In this document: positions 35,915 through 44,477 of the stretch, piece after piece
Layout: each line of letters opens with the position of its first letter
Position numbering within the stretch: position 1 is the stretch's first letter
Assembly (NCBI RefSeq): GCF_000758545.1
Contig: NZ_CP009279.1
Span: 1,364,001 to 1,428,000, forward strand
Length of the DNA stretch: 64,000 nt
Reading direction: 5' to 3'
DNA from: Paenibacillus sp. FSL H7-0737
GTDB lineage: Bacteria; Bacillota; Bacilli; Paenibacillales; Paenibacillaceae
Notes under the pieces: generated by a model
The model's input: only the letters and a program-made list of their open reading frames with translations
The model's database searches: none
What the model was told of the DNA's origin: nothing
Made by a program: the position numbers and the translations under genes

Positions 35915-36726
35915 GGGAGCGCAGGGATGCTGCCGCGGCTGCCTTTCAGTTTTTGTCCCGGTTTCCTGTAAAGAGTGACCCTGGATTTTCTCCTGAGCTG
36001 CTGCGCCGAAGTGTGCTGTTCTATCCTGTGGTGGGTGCAGCTATCGGACTGTGCGTAGCTGCTGGGGCAGCTTTGACGGGTTGGATTTTACCGGCTTGGC
36101 CAGCAGCTGTTATTACCCTCATCTTATGGGTAGGACTTACTGGCGGCCTGCATCTCGATGGTTGGATGGACAGTGCGGATGGTCTGCTAAGCTACCGACC
36201 GAGGGAACGGATCCTGGAGATTATGAAGGACAGCCGTGTGGGTGCGATGGGTGTGCTCGCCTGCGTGCTGCTCTTGCTGTTAAAGGTCTCTTTAGTGGCA
36301 GCATTAATCGAAGGCTACGTCTATTACGAGCTGCCACTGCTCTTGCTGCCAGCGATCTGGAGCCGCTGGTATATGGTGCGGGCTATGGTGCGTTATCCCA
36401 TTGCCCGCGGGAACGAGGGGCTGGCTGCGAGCTTCGCCGGCCTCGCTCCCTCGCATGAGCGGCGCGCGCTGGCGATAGCCGCGCTGCTCTCGCTAGCCGC
36501 AGCCGGTGCGCCTCTGGCGCTCGGCGCTGGCTTAGCCGCGTGGCCGCTGCATCTGGCGGCAGCGTTACTGCTGCCGGCTGCGGCCTTGGCCAGCGGCACC
36601 GTGGCTGCGCAGCGGATTAGCAGCCGGCTCGGCGGGCTCACCGGCGATGTGTACGGCGCGCTGAATGAACTGCTAGAGGCTGTGCTCCTACTAGTATTAG
36701 TGCTGCTCCAGCACAATTTCATGTGA
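35911..36726 (+). CDS. cobS: Adenosylcobinamide-GDP ribazoletransferase (cobalamin synthase)
   Basis: 271 residues, a polytopic membrane enzyme that joins adenosyl-GDP-cobinamide and alpha-ribazole. AAFQFLSRFPV at the start, GGLHLDGWMDSADGLLS with the metal-binding aspartates, MKDSRVGAMGVLA and the late GDVYGALNELLEAVLLL are diagnostic. The second half of the gene (about 36400-36680) is very G+C rich and Ala/Leu-rich, unlike the first half. The downstream gap 36727-36913 shows no terminator I can support. Confidence 0.93.
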   Translation: MRERRDAAAAAFQFLSRFPVKSDPGFSPELLRRSVLFYPVVGAAIGLCVAAGAALTGWILPAWPAAVITLILWVGLTGGLHLDGWMDSADGLLSYRPRERILEIMKDSRVGAMGVLACVLLLLLKVSLVAALIEGYVYYELPLLLLPAIWSRWYMVRAMVRYPIARGNEGLAASFAGLAPSHERRALAIAALLSLAAAGAPLALGAGLAAWPLHLAAALLLPAAALASGTVAAQRISSRLGGLTGDVYGALNELLEAVLLLVLVLLQHNFM

Positions 36727-36913
36727 GTCGCTCTTGCGGGTGACGCATAGTAACCAGCTCGCTCAATCTGATTTTATACTCTATTGATGCCTTGGGTTAG
36801 CTATTTGGTGGCCCGATTCTTGCTTGTACAGATACTTGCTAACCGTGATGACGTTGTATCATATTTTGCGAATCATTTGATATTTTTAGAGTTCAATAGG
36901 AAAGAGGGATGAC

Positions 36914-37240
36914 ATGGTTGCTGCCATTCTACTATTTGTAATTGCTGGCCTTGCTGAGATCGGAGGCGGATATTTAGTATGGTTATGGCTAAGAGAATCA
37001 AGACCTCTCTGGTACGGTTTGGTAGGTTCTTTGATTCTGATAAGCTACGGCATTATTCCTACCTTGCAGAAGTTTCCATCCTTCGGAAGAGTGTATGCAG
37101 CTTACGGCGGGGTGTTTATCGTGCTCGCTGTGTTATGGGGCTGGCTAGTAGACAAGAAAACACCCGATGTATATGACTGGGTTGGTGCTGTTATTTGTGT
37201 GATCGGCGTTTCGGTCATTCTTTGGGCGCCAAGACACTAA
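36914..37240 (+). CDS. YnfA/UPF0060 family small membrane protein
   Basis: 108 residues with four hydrophobic segments, the exact size of the family (related to small multidrug resistance proteins). Hallmark words are [39 protein letters not shown] and [18 protein letters not shown]. Transport function is suspected but unproven. AAAGAGG precedes the ATG. Confidence 0.9.
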   Translation: MVAAILLFVIAGLAEIGGGYLVWLWLRESRPLWYGLVGSLILISYGIIPTLQKFPSFGRVYAAYGGVFIVLAVLWGWLVDKKTPDVYDWVGAVICVIGVSVILWAPRH

Positions 37241-37243
37241 CAA

Positions 37244-37284
37244 AACAACCCGTTCAACACTTTCGTGTGAACGGGTTGTTTTTA
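37244..37284. terminator. Bidirectional terminator
   Basis: AACAACCCGTTCA / TGAACGGGTTGTT stem with T-runs on both strands. It separates the convergent ynfA-like and chemotaxis receptor genes. Confidence 0.88.
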
Positions 37285-37298
37285 TTTAAGCCTAAGCT

Positions 37299-38987
37299 TT
37301 AGATCTTAAATTGTTGCACAGCTTCCTGAAGCTTCTTAGCCTGCTCATATAGATGCTGCACGGTTACTGCATGTCCTTCAAGCTCTATACGTTGGCGCTC
37401 GGAGTTCTCGGATAGTGTGTCCGCACTTTCTTGGGATCTTGAAGTGATTTGTGCGGTTTCCTCGACGGAAGCACTAACTTCTTCTGTACTTGCTGAGATT
37501 TGCTGCGTAGCCGCAGATACGGATTGAATATTCTGATTGATGCTTTGGATCAGAATCAGAAGGTGATTGAAGGCATCGCCCGCTTCTGCCACCTTGCCTA
37601 CCCCGGAGGCTACCTCAGAATTCACATGGTTCATCTCAGTAACGGAGCGATTCATATCTTCCTGAAGTCCGAGTAGGAAATCACGAATCTGCTCATTCGC
37701 ATTACGGGATTGTTCGGAAAGCTTGCGTACTTCTCCGGCAACCACGGCAAATCCGCGTCCATGTTCTCCTGCACGTGCTGCTTCGATCGAAGCATTGAGC
37801 GACAGCATTTGGATTTGCTTCGTAATTTCAGTAATGCTATGAACGACTTCTCCGATCATTACTGAACGTTCATTCATAACTTGTAATTGCTCCAGCGACT
37901 GCAGGGAGGCACGTTCAACATGGCGCATTTGCAGAACGGCACTTTGGGCAATCTCATTACCGCCAATGGCTTCAGCGGAAGCTTCACTGATCTGCTCAGT
38001 GACTTCGGTGGCTGCTGAAGCAATATGCTGAATGCCGAAATTGATTTCTTCCATAGCTTTTGAATTATCTAGAGCGCTGCTCGCGATGGTCGTACTACCT
38101 TTGCCAATTTCTACAACAGATGTACTAGAGTGGTCTGCCATTTCATTTAAGACCTCAACACGTTCTCTTAAAGAATTGGAATCGGTGACCACAGTATTTG
38201 AGGTGACGAGTACATGTCCGATCATTTCTTTTAAGCGCAGGGTCATTGCTTGGAAGCTTCTGGACAGTTGAGCTACCTCATCACTGCCTTTAACCGTTAA
38301 TTCCTCTGTGAAATCTCCCTCTGCGAGACGGGCACTGTAAGCTGCAAGCTTTGAGATAGGACGAGTAATCCGCATACTCATAAACCAGGCACCAGTTGAG
38401 CCTATGATCAGCGTTAGCAGAGTGATCCCGGCACTGGTCCACAGAATACTGTCTGTTTTTTCTTGAATAAAGCTTACATCACTGCTGATTCCGATAACCA
38501 TCGTACTTCCGGGAATTCCGATATAAGCTGACTTATGTACACCATGCGAGTCCTTGTATGTATCGCTTAGTCCGCTCTTTCCTTTAAGAGCTTGCTGCAT
38601 TGCAGAGGACACCTTAACAATTTCCTCCGGCTTTAATTTTGCATCATGATCTACAGACAGAACCTCAGCTTCCTTGCCTTTTAGATTGAGTAGAAAAATA
38701 GTCTCAACCCCATGCTGCTTTCTCTTATCCTGGAAATAGAATTCAAGATTGGTGGCTGCTTGTTCGTTCTTCTTTAGTGCTTGCTGAGCATGCATTGTAT
38801 TTATATTCTTATATACGTCCTGAGCAGCTGCAGTTAGAATTTGATTGATTTGTGGCATGACATAGCTGTTGAAAATACTGGTGGATATAAAGTAGAAGCT
38901 GGTACTTAACAAAAGAGACGTGAGTAATAGAACTACAAATAATAAACGCGTAAATCTGCGACTGATCGACTGCTTGAAACGAAACAT
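37299..38987 (-). CDS. Methyl-accepting chemotaxis protein
   Basis: 562 residues. One membrane segment lies near residues 13-35, followed by an extracellular single-Cache-like sensor (about 36-185), a second membrane segment, a HAMP domain ([21 protein letters not shown]) and a long cytoplasmic coiled coil with the signalling tip [20 protein letters not shown]. It senses an external ligand and signals to CheA/CheW. The start is the ATG after GGGGGAG; a frame extending 36 codons further upstream has no credible start. The ligand is unknown and no other chemotaxis genes are nearby. Confidence 0.92.
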   Translation of the reverse strand: MFRFKQSISRRFTRLLFVVLLLTSLLLSTSFYFISTSIFNSYVMPQINQILTAAAQDVYKNINTMHAQQALKKNEQAATNLEFYFQDKRKQHGVETIFLLNLKGKEAEVLSVDHDAKLKPEEIVKVSSAMQQALKGKSGLSDTYKDSHGVHKSAYIGIPGSTMVIGISSDVSFIQEKTDSILWTSAGITLLTLIIGSTGAWFMSMRITRPISKLAAYSARLAEGDFTEELTVKGSDEVAQLSRSFQAMTLRLKEMIGHVLVTSNTVVTDSNSLRERVEVLNEMADHSSTSVVEIGKGSTTIASSALDNSKAMEEINFGIQHIASAATEVTEQISEASAEAIGGNEIAQSAVLQMRHVERASLQSLEQLQVMNERSVMIGEVVHSITEITKQIQMLSLNASIEAARAGEHGRGFAVVAGEVRKLSEQSRNANEQIRDFLLGLQEDMNRSVTEMNHVNSEVASGVGKVAEAGDAFNHLLILIQSINQNIQSVSAATQQISASTEEVSASVEETAQITSRSQESADTLSENSERQRIELEGHAVTVQHLYEQAKKLQEAVQQFKI

Positions 38988-39233
38988 ATTGTTCTCCCCC
39001 TTTTTATGGGCAGCGAAGCCCCATTTCTTTATATCCCTACCGACTGCTAGTGACTGGCAACCTGCAATATATTCCATAGTTATGTAATATATCAACTAAA
39101 TGGATCGGGAATGAAGTGTTTGATACTATTCTATAGAATTAACCTCTGGATGAATAGTGAAAGTTTTAGTTTATAGAGCATATTTTTCTGAAAAAGATGA
39201 ATTATTACTGACACTTTTATTTTTAGTTAATAA

Positions 39234-39255
39234 AAATGGGTATAAATACCCATTT
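39234..39255. repeat. Inverted repeat in the MCP-queuosine transporter gap
   Basis: AAATGGGTA-TAAA-TACCCATTT. It lies between divergent genes; the role is unknown. The remaining bases 38988-39233 are AT-rich and show nothing else I can support. Confidence 0.4.
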
Positions 39256-39333
39256 CATAAATTGTTTATTTTTATGGATTGTTTGACGACAGTGTGATAG
39301 AGTATTAATGTTTTGTTCCAAAACTTAATGTAA

Positions 39334-39376
39334 GCCGCGGTTCGTAACCATCCCGCGTAAACAAAACTAGGAGGAG
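39334..39376 (+). promoter_or_regulatory. preQ1-I riboswitch controlling the downstream transporter
   Basis: The segment aligns with the class I preQ1 aptamer. A P1 stem CGCGG...CCGCG encloses the GGTTC and ACCATCC loop. The A-rich tail (AAACAAAACTAGG, 39358-39371) folds back as a pseudoknot in known members. The ribosome binding site AGGAGG (39369-39374) overlaps the aptamer's 3' end, so preQ1 binding would block translation. The downstream gene is a queuosine-precursor transporter, exactly as expected. Confidence 0.85.
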
Positions 39377-39386
39377 TTTAAGCAAT

Positions 39387-40100
39387 ATGTTTAATTTGAT
39401 GTGGGGAGTTTTATTTGTTATTGTCAATTTTGCTTTTTTTCTACTCTGTTACCGCCTGTTCGGCAAAAGTGGAATGTATGCCTGGGTAGGTATCGCTACT
39501 GTAATTGCAAACATTCAGGTAGCTAAGACGATTGCTATGCCATTTGATATCGTGATGACACTCGGAAATACGATGTATGTCACTTTGTATATGACCAGCG
39601 ATTTGCTTAATGAGAAGTACGGAAGAGCAGAAGCACGTAAAGCGGTTTGGTTTGGCTTCTTCACCTTGCTTATGACGACAGTCATTATGCAAATGGTACT
39701 AGTATTTAAGCCGCAAGAGACCGATATTGCTCAGTCTTCTTTGGAGACGATCTTTGGTCTGATGCCTCGACTAGCGTTGGGTAGTCTAACTGCTTACTTC
39801 ATTAGTCAGTTCCTAGACGTTCGGTTGTACTCCTGGATTCGCAAATATTACAGCACCTCAAGTCAGTTGTGGATTCGTTCCAACGGCAGTACGATGGTTA
39901 GCTCCTTTGTGGATACACTAATCTTCTGTACCATTGCATTTGCTGGGTTGTATAACTGGAGTGTGTGGTTTGAAATTTTGCTTACAACGTATCTAGCGAA
40001 ATTCTTACTAACCGCAGTAAGCACACCTATCTTATATATCGCCCGAACTTTTACTTTTGCTGAAGATGGAATACCATCATCCGCTCATAAGAAGGAATAA
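39387..40100 (+). CDS. Queuosine precursor (VUT family, YhhQ-like) transporter
   Basis: 237 residues with six or more membrane segments. The VUT/QPTR signatures are seen: VIANIQVAKTI, TLGNTMYVTLYMTSDLLNEKYGR and SSFVDTLIFCTIAFAG. It imports queuine, preQ0 or preQ1 for tRNA queuosine modification. A preQ1-I riboswitch overlaps its ribosome binding site, which strongly supports the substrate class. A terminator follows. Confidence 0.92.
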   Translation: MFNLMWGVLFVIVNFAFFLLCYRLFGKSGMYAWVGIATVIANIQVAKTIAMPFDIVMTLGNTMYVTLYMTSDLLNEKYGRAEARKAVWFGFFTLLMTTVIMQMVLVFKPQETDIAQSSLETIFGLMPRLALGSLTAYFISQFLDVRLYSWIRKYYSTSSQLWIRSNGSTMVSSFVDTLIFCTIAFAGLYNWSVWFEILLTTYLAKFLLTAVSTPILYIARTFTFAEDGIPSSAHKKE

Positions 40101-40113
40101 ACAACAATACAGC

Positions 40114-40155
40114 CAGCGCGTACCGATCATAATCGATGCGCGCTGTTTGATTTTT
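40114..40155 (+). terminator. Rho-independent terminator after the queuosine transporter
   Basis: CAGCGCG / CGCGCTG stem with an inner CGAT/ATCG helix, then a T-rich tail. Confidence 0.75.
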
Positions 40156-40191
40156 CCAGTCGTAAGAGAGCTCAATCGTTCCATATAAATA

Positions 40192-40220
40192 TGTACATAA
40201 AATTAATATAAAGCTAAAAT
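40192..40220 (+). promoter_or_regulatory. Putative promoter and repeated TGTACATAA motif before the acyl/ECF operon
   Basis: TGTACA (40192-40197), a 17-base spacer and TAAAAT (40215-40220) form a plausible promoter. The word TGTACATAA occurs here (40192-40200) and again at 40263-40271, 71 bases apart, possibly marking an operator. No BirA-type GTTAAC dyad was found. Confidence 0.35.
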
Positions 40221-40309
40221 AAGCTATCGTAGCCATTCTAATTGTATCCCGAGCGAAGAGAGTGTACATAATCGGTAGTCACAGAAATTACGAATAGGTG
40301 TGGTGAAGG

Positions 40310-41791
40310 ATGAATCTAGTAGTTCCTATACTGCGTCATGCAGCAGAACAGCCCGACAGCATTGCCTTAACCCATTACCAAGCAACTCATACCTATGCAA
40401 CATTAGTGCAAGCGATGCGGAGAATTGCCAATGGTCTACAGCAAAAGGGCCTTAAGCATGACAAAATCGCTATTTTATCTACAAATCGCATTGAATTTGT
40501 CGAGGTTTTCTTGGGGGCTATTTATGCAGGTTGTGTTCCCATTCCTTTAGATCCCAAGTGGAGTGCAAATGAACTGCGGGTTATTATAGAGCAGTGCCAG
40601 CCGACAATGATTTTTGCCGAGCCGGAAGCTGCAAAGAATTTGGTCTTCAAGGACCAAGCCATCCCAACGCTGACTTTTTCAAATGAACGAACAGGTTCCT
40701 ATGATCAGTGGTTGAAGGCTCAGAAGCCAGAAGCTGAATTGGATGAGACGAACGAGTTATTATTTATCGGCTTTACTTCAGGCACAACGGGGCTACCCAA
40801 AGGATATATGCGTACCCATTTATCGTGGTTAAAGAGCTTTGAGGTATCGAGTGCTGCCTTTGAATTGGACGCTATAAAGGATGTTTTAGCACCGGGTCCG
40901 TTTGTGCATTCGCTGTCCTTGTTCGCTGTAATGCAGAGTCTGTATGGTGGAGCAAACTTTCATATCACGCAAAAATTTAGCGCCACACAGGTGTTAGAGC
41001 TGTGCAAGCAGATTCCGGGTGTGGTGTTGTTTGTTGTACCGACAATGCTTGAATCCATGATGCAGCAGGCTGTTCCTGGGCAGACGCAGATTGATGCGAT
41101 TATTAGCTCAGGTGCAAAGTGGTCGGAGTTGTCCAAAAAAAAGGGCATAGAAGTGTTCGCTGGAACGCGTCTCTATGAATCCTATGGTTCCTCAGAAGCG
41201 AGTTATATTAGTTATTTGGATGTTCTGGAAGAGCATAATCCGAACTCTGTAGGCAAGCCCTATCCCGGAGTGCAAATTTCCATTCGTGATGAAGAGTTTC
41301 GTGAAGTCCATACGGGGGAGATTGGGCAGTTATATGTGCGAAGTGATATGATATTTCTAGGCTACCATCAATTACCGAAGGAGACCGCAGCAGCTTTTCA
41401 AGAGGGATGGCTTGTGTTGGAGGATTATGTTTATCAGGATGAAGCTGGTTATTTATATCTGGCGGGTCGCTTGAAAAATAGAATCATCTCCGGTGGGCTG
41501 AACGTTTATCCAGAGGAAATAGAGCGAGTACTGGAGCATCTTCCGGAAATACAAGAAGTAATGGTGCTTGGCGTCCCTGACGATTATTGGGGAGAACAGC
41601 TGGCAGTCCTCGTGAAATGGAATGGTGCAAAGCATTTATCTATAGACGAAATAAAGAATTATTGTCGCCAGTATTTAGCAAGTTACAAAGCGCCGAAGCT
41701 GCTGCTGACAGTTGATGAGTTTATCTATACAAGCAGTGGAAAAATTGCCCGGCAAGCGATGAAAGACTATGTGAAAAGAGCGATGGTATGA
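40310..41791 (+). CDS. AMP-forming acyl-CoA synthetase (YhfT/VraA-like)
   Basis: 493 residues of the ANL superfamily. The AMP/phosphate loop is FTSGTTGLPKGYMRTH, followed by YESYGSSEASYISY, LYLAGRLKNRIISGGLNVYPEEIE and the late catalytic lysine in TSSGKIARQ (Lys478). It should activate a carboxylic acid as acyl-adenylate and then acyl-CoA. It is the first gene of a nine-gene overlapping operon. In B. subtilis the relative yhfT sits beside thiolase yhfS and the biotin transporter gene yhfU (recalled), which suggests a biotin-precursor or related fatty-acyl substrate. The identity of the acid is not evident. Confidence 0.88.
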   Translation: MNLVVPILRHAAEQPDSIALTHYQATHTYATLVQAMRRIANGLQQKGLKHDKIAILSTNRIEFVEVFLGAIYAGCVPIPLDPKWSANELRVIIEQCQPTMIFAEPEAAKNLVFKDQAIPTLTFSNERTGSYDQWLKAQKPEAELDETNELLFIGFTSGTTGLPKGYMRTHLSWLKSFEVSSAAFELDAIKDVLAPGPFVHSLSLFAVMQSLYGGANFHITQKFSATQVLELCKQIPGVVLFVVPTMLESMMQQAVPGQTQIDAIISSGAKWSELSKKKGIEVFAGTRLYESYGSSEASYISYLDVLEEHNPNSVGKPYPGVQISIRDEEFREVHTGEIGQLYVRSDMIFLGYHQLPKETAAAFQEGWLVLEDYVYQDEAGYLYLAGRLKNRIISGGLNVYPEEIERVLEHLPEIQEVMVLGVPDDYWGEQLAVLVKWNGAKHLSIDEIKNYCRQYLASYKAPKLLLTVDEFIYTSSGKIARQAMKDYVKRAMV

Positions 41792-42939
41792 TAGAAGCAG
41801 TAATTATTATGGCAAAACGTACACCGATTGGCAGGATGGGCGGCTTATTAAGTACATTTGAGCCGGAAGCATTACTGGCGCCGCTTATTCAGCATATTGT
41901 GGCAGAGACGAATCTGCCCGTAGATATGATCGATGATGTGATTATTGGAAATGTGGTCGGTCCGGGTGGAAATATTGCCCGGGTAGCTGCGCTTGAAGCG
42001 GGACTGCCTGTTTCGGTTCCGGGCGTTACTGTGGATCGGCAGTGCGGTTCTGGGCTAGAGGCCATTAATATAGCAGCACGGCTTATTCAAAGCGGCGCAG
42101 GTGAGATTTATTTAGCGGGCGGCGTTGAGAGCACGAGTCGTGCCCCTTGGAAAATGGCTAAGCCCCAAACCTTGATGGGGGTTCCGCAGCTATATACCCG
42201 TGCTCATTTTACACCTAGCGCTTACGGTGATCCGGATATGGGAATTGCTGCGGAAAATGTAGCGCGGAAGTATGGGATTTCGCGAGAAGAGCAGGATCAA
42301 TATGCCTTGAAAAGCCATCAGAAGGCCGTTCATGCTCAGCAAAGTGGTAGGTTTCAGCAGGAGATTGTACCTCTTCTGGTTGAGGGGGAGTGGGTGAACA
42401 CCGACGAATGTCCAAGGGCTAATACGAGCCTGGACAAGCTGCGAAAGCTACCTTCAATCTTTGAAGAAAAGGGTACTGTCACCGCTGGAAATGCCTGTCC
42501 TATTAATGATGGTGGGGCGCTTCTATTAATGATGTCCCGTGAGAAATGTCGGCAACTCAAGCTTAAACCTATCCTGCGTGTCGTAGATGCGCAAGCAGCA
42601 GGTGTAGATCCGAATTATTTAGGTATGGGCCCAGTTCCAGCTGTACAAAAGGTGTTACATCGTCAACAGCTGACCATAGCAGATTTAGATATCGTAGAGT
42701 TTAATGAAGCCTTTGCTTCACAAGTTCTAGCCTCACTGAATGAGCTTCAAATCCCACAAGAAAAGGTCAATCTTGGAGGAGGCGCATTAGCCATCGGTCA
42801 TCCATATGGGGCGTCCGGAGCGATTTTAATGACGCGTTTATGTGCTGAAATGCAGCATACGCCTTATAAAAGGGGACTTGCCACTTTGGGCATTGGCGGC
42901 GGGTTGGGGCTGGCAACGCTTGTGGAGATTACGGAATGA
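41788..42939 (+). CDS. Thiolase family acyltransferase (YhfS/VraB-like) lacking the second active-site Cys
   Basis: 383 residues. The nucleophilic cysteine is present (TVDRQCGSGLEA, Cys86), as are NEAFA and the catalytic histidine in GGALAIGHPYGASG (His338). The usual CxG motif near the C-terminus (LATLCIGGG in biosynthetic thiolases) reads LATLGIGGG, so the acid/base cysteine is Gly368. A conventional Claisen condensation with acetyl-CoA may therefore be impaired or use another base. ATGA overlap with the ligase gene indicates coupled translation. Confidence 0.88.
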   Translation: MIEAVIIMAKRTPIGRMGGLLSTFEPEALLAPLIQHIVAETNLPVDMIDDVIIGNVVGPGGNIARVAALEAGLPVSVPGVTVDRQCGSGLEAINIAARLIQSGAGEIYLAGGVESTSRAPWKMAKPQTLMGVPQLYTRAHFTPSAYGDPDMGIAAENVARKYGISREEQDQYALKSHQKAVHAQQSGRFQQEIVPLLVEGEWVNTDECPRANTSLDKLRKLPSIFEEKGTVTAGNACPINDGGALLLMMSREKCRQLKLKPILRVVDAQAAGVDPNYLGMGPVPAVQKVLHRQQLTIADLDIVEFNEAFASQVLASLNELQIPQEKVNLGGGALAIGHPYGASGAILMTRLCAEMQHTPYKRGLATLGIGGGLGLATLVEITE

Positions 42940-43337
42940 ACAGTGTCCGACATCGGATTCTTATGACTGCTGAGTGGATATCGGATTACGCACAGAGTAT
43001 TGAGGCACCCGTGCAGACGACTAATGGCAATCTAATTGCTCCTTCTACGATGCCTATTATTTTCTGGCAGGCCTTTGATATTCCTTGGCTTAGCAAGGGA
43101 GAGCCTTTGCTTCACGGCAGTCAGAGATTCTCATATCAAGCTCCGATTACGGCAGGGATGACGTTAGATTGTGAATTAGCATTAACGAGCAAGGTGCAAA
43201 AAGATGGCCGGCAGGGCAAGCTGACCTTTTACACACATACGCTGGTTTGTAAATGTGAGGACGAGCTTATAGTCACCGCAGAAACGGTGTTAATTCGGGT
43301 AGGTGATGATCATGATGAGAAAATGCATAACGGCTGA
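42936..43337 (+). CDS. MaoC-like dehydratase, N-terminal-type hot-dog subunit (HadA-like)
   Basis: 133 residues. The hot-dog fold pattern resembles FAS1-type/MaoC_N domains: MPIIFWQAFD, GSQRFSYQAPITAGMTLDCELALTSK and GKLTFYTHTLVCKCEDELIVTAETVLIRV. The catalytic His/Asp of the hydratase is not evident here, but the next gene carries it, as in HadA-HadB heterodimers. It overlaps the thiolase gene by four bases and the next gene by about 26. VraC of S. aureus is a possible relative (recalled). Confidence 0.75.
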   Translation: MNSVRHRILMTAEWISDYAQSIEAPVQTTNGNLIAPSTMPIIFWQAFDIPWLSKGEPLLHGSQRFSYQAPITAGMTLDCELALTSKVQKDGRQGKLTFYTHTLVCKCEDELIVTAETVLIRVGDDHDEKMHNG

Positions 43338-43653
43338 GGCCATCCAGCAATATGCAGCAGCTTCCCAAGATCTGGCCGCTATTCATCTAGATGAGGATGC
43401 TGCAGCTGAGGCTGGATTTAAGCGGCCCATTGCGCATGGGATGTATCTAATGGGATTAGCCCAATCCTTATATATCGAGGCGCATCAGGCACAGTGGATC
43501 ACTCAATATGATATGAAATTTCATAAGCCTATAGAGGTCGATAATGTCGTGATTTTTGATTTTTCGGAGGATGACTGCATGGTTAAAGTGACCCTTACAA
43601 CAGAAGCTGGCAATGTTATTGCTTCGGGAGCTTTTTCAGTGAAAGAGGTGTAG
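43312..43653 (+). CDS. MaoC-like (R)-specific enoyl hydratase, catalytic subunit (HadB-like)
   Basis: 113 residues. The hydratase 2 motif is recognisable: YAAASQDLAAIHLDEDAAAEAGFKRPIAHGMYLMG, with the Asp/His pair, although the usual NPIH is replaced by AAIH. With the preceding subunit it should dehydrate a 3-hydroxyacyl-CoA or -ACP. Several in-frame starts exist (GTG 43303, ATG 43306, 43312, 43315); I chose 43312 for its distance from GGGTAGGTG. Confidence 0.8.
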   Translation: MMRKCITAEAIQQYAAASQDLAAIHLDEDAAAEAGFKRPIAHGMYLMGLAQSLYIEAHQAQWITQYDMKFHKPIEVDNVVIFDFSEDDCMVKVTLTTEAGNVIASGAFSVKEV

Positions 43654-43655
43654 TG

Positions 43656-44477
43656 ATGAACAAAGTAGCCTTAATTACTGGAGCAACCAGAGGGATCGGG
43701 CGTAGTATTGCCGTGCAGCTCGGCAAGTCCGGTTATATAGTAGTTGTAAATGGTACAAAACAAGTCTTAATCGATGAGGTTGTCCACGAGATTCGTCAGG
43801 CGGGTGGTGAGGCATCAGGATACTCTGCTAATGTAGCAGATCCAGTTGCGGTCACTGCAATGGTGGATGAGGTTATTACACGGTATGGCCGTATTGAGGT
43901 ATTGATAGCTAACGCTGGCAATTTGCAGGATCAGAAATGTCTACGGATGACGGATGAAGAGTGGAAGGCTGTGCTGGATGTGCATCTAAATGGCACCTAC
44001 TATAGCATTCAACGCGTACTTCCATATATGCGCCAGACAGGTGGCGATATCCTGTTGATGACCTCTACGGCTGGACTAACAGGTTCTGTGGGTCAGGTGA
44101 ATTATAGTGCAGCCAAAGCTGGAATACTTGGAATGACGTGGACACTCGCAGCGGAGCTGAAACGTGATGGAATTAGGGTCAATGCGATTTCACCAGCCGC
44201 TTTAACAGATATGACCAGACCTGTCATTAATCATTTGAAAGCGAAACATGCCAGTCTTAATGAACCGTTCCCAGACTTTTGGAAAATAGGTGGCCCGGAG
44301 AATATTGCTTCCTTTGTGACTGCATTATTGAGTGAGTCTGACGCGGATTTAACCGGTGAAATCTTTGCTGTGAATGGATCAAAAGTGACGAAATGGGAGA
44401 AGCCTGCACCTGCATTTTCCGAGAACAGCATTGGGGCATTTTTCGCTACTTGGCATCGTCAAAAGGGGAGTGAATAA
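43656..44477 (+). CDS. SDR family 3-oxoacyl reductase (FabG-like)
   Basis: 273 residues. Cofactor motif TGATRGIGRSIA, NAGN, catalytic STAGLTGSVGQVNYSAAKAG (Ser, Tyr, Lys) are intact. It is about 25 residues longer than FabG through a C-terminal tail (KWEKPAPAFSENSIGAFFATWHRQ). In this operon it fits the ketoreduction step between thiolase and hydratase. It starts just after the hydratase stop; the next gene begins right at its stop codon. Confidence 0.88.
   Translation: MNKVALITGATRGIGRSIAVQLGKSGYIVVVNGTKQVLIDEVVHEIRQAGGEASGYSANVADPVAVTAMVDEVITRYGRIEVLIANAGNLQDQKCLRMTDEEWKAVLDVHLNGTYYSIQRVLPYMRQTGGDILLMTSTAGLTGSVGQVNYSAAKAGILGMTWTLAAELKRDGIRVNAISPAALTDMTRPVINHLKAKHASLNEPFPDFWKIGGPENIASFVTALLSESDADLTGEIFAVNGSKVTKWEKPAPAFSENSIGAFFATWHRQKGSE

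Noticed and set aside
40051..40269. 72-codon minus-strand frame with a hydrophobic segment before the acyl/ECF operon
   Set aside because: It overlaps the 3' end of the queuosine transporter gene and that gene's terminator hairpin, has no ribosome binding site, and matches no family I know.
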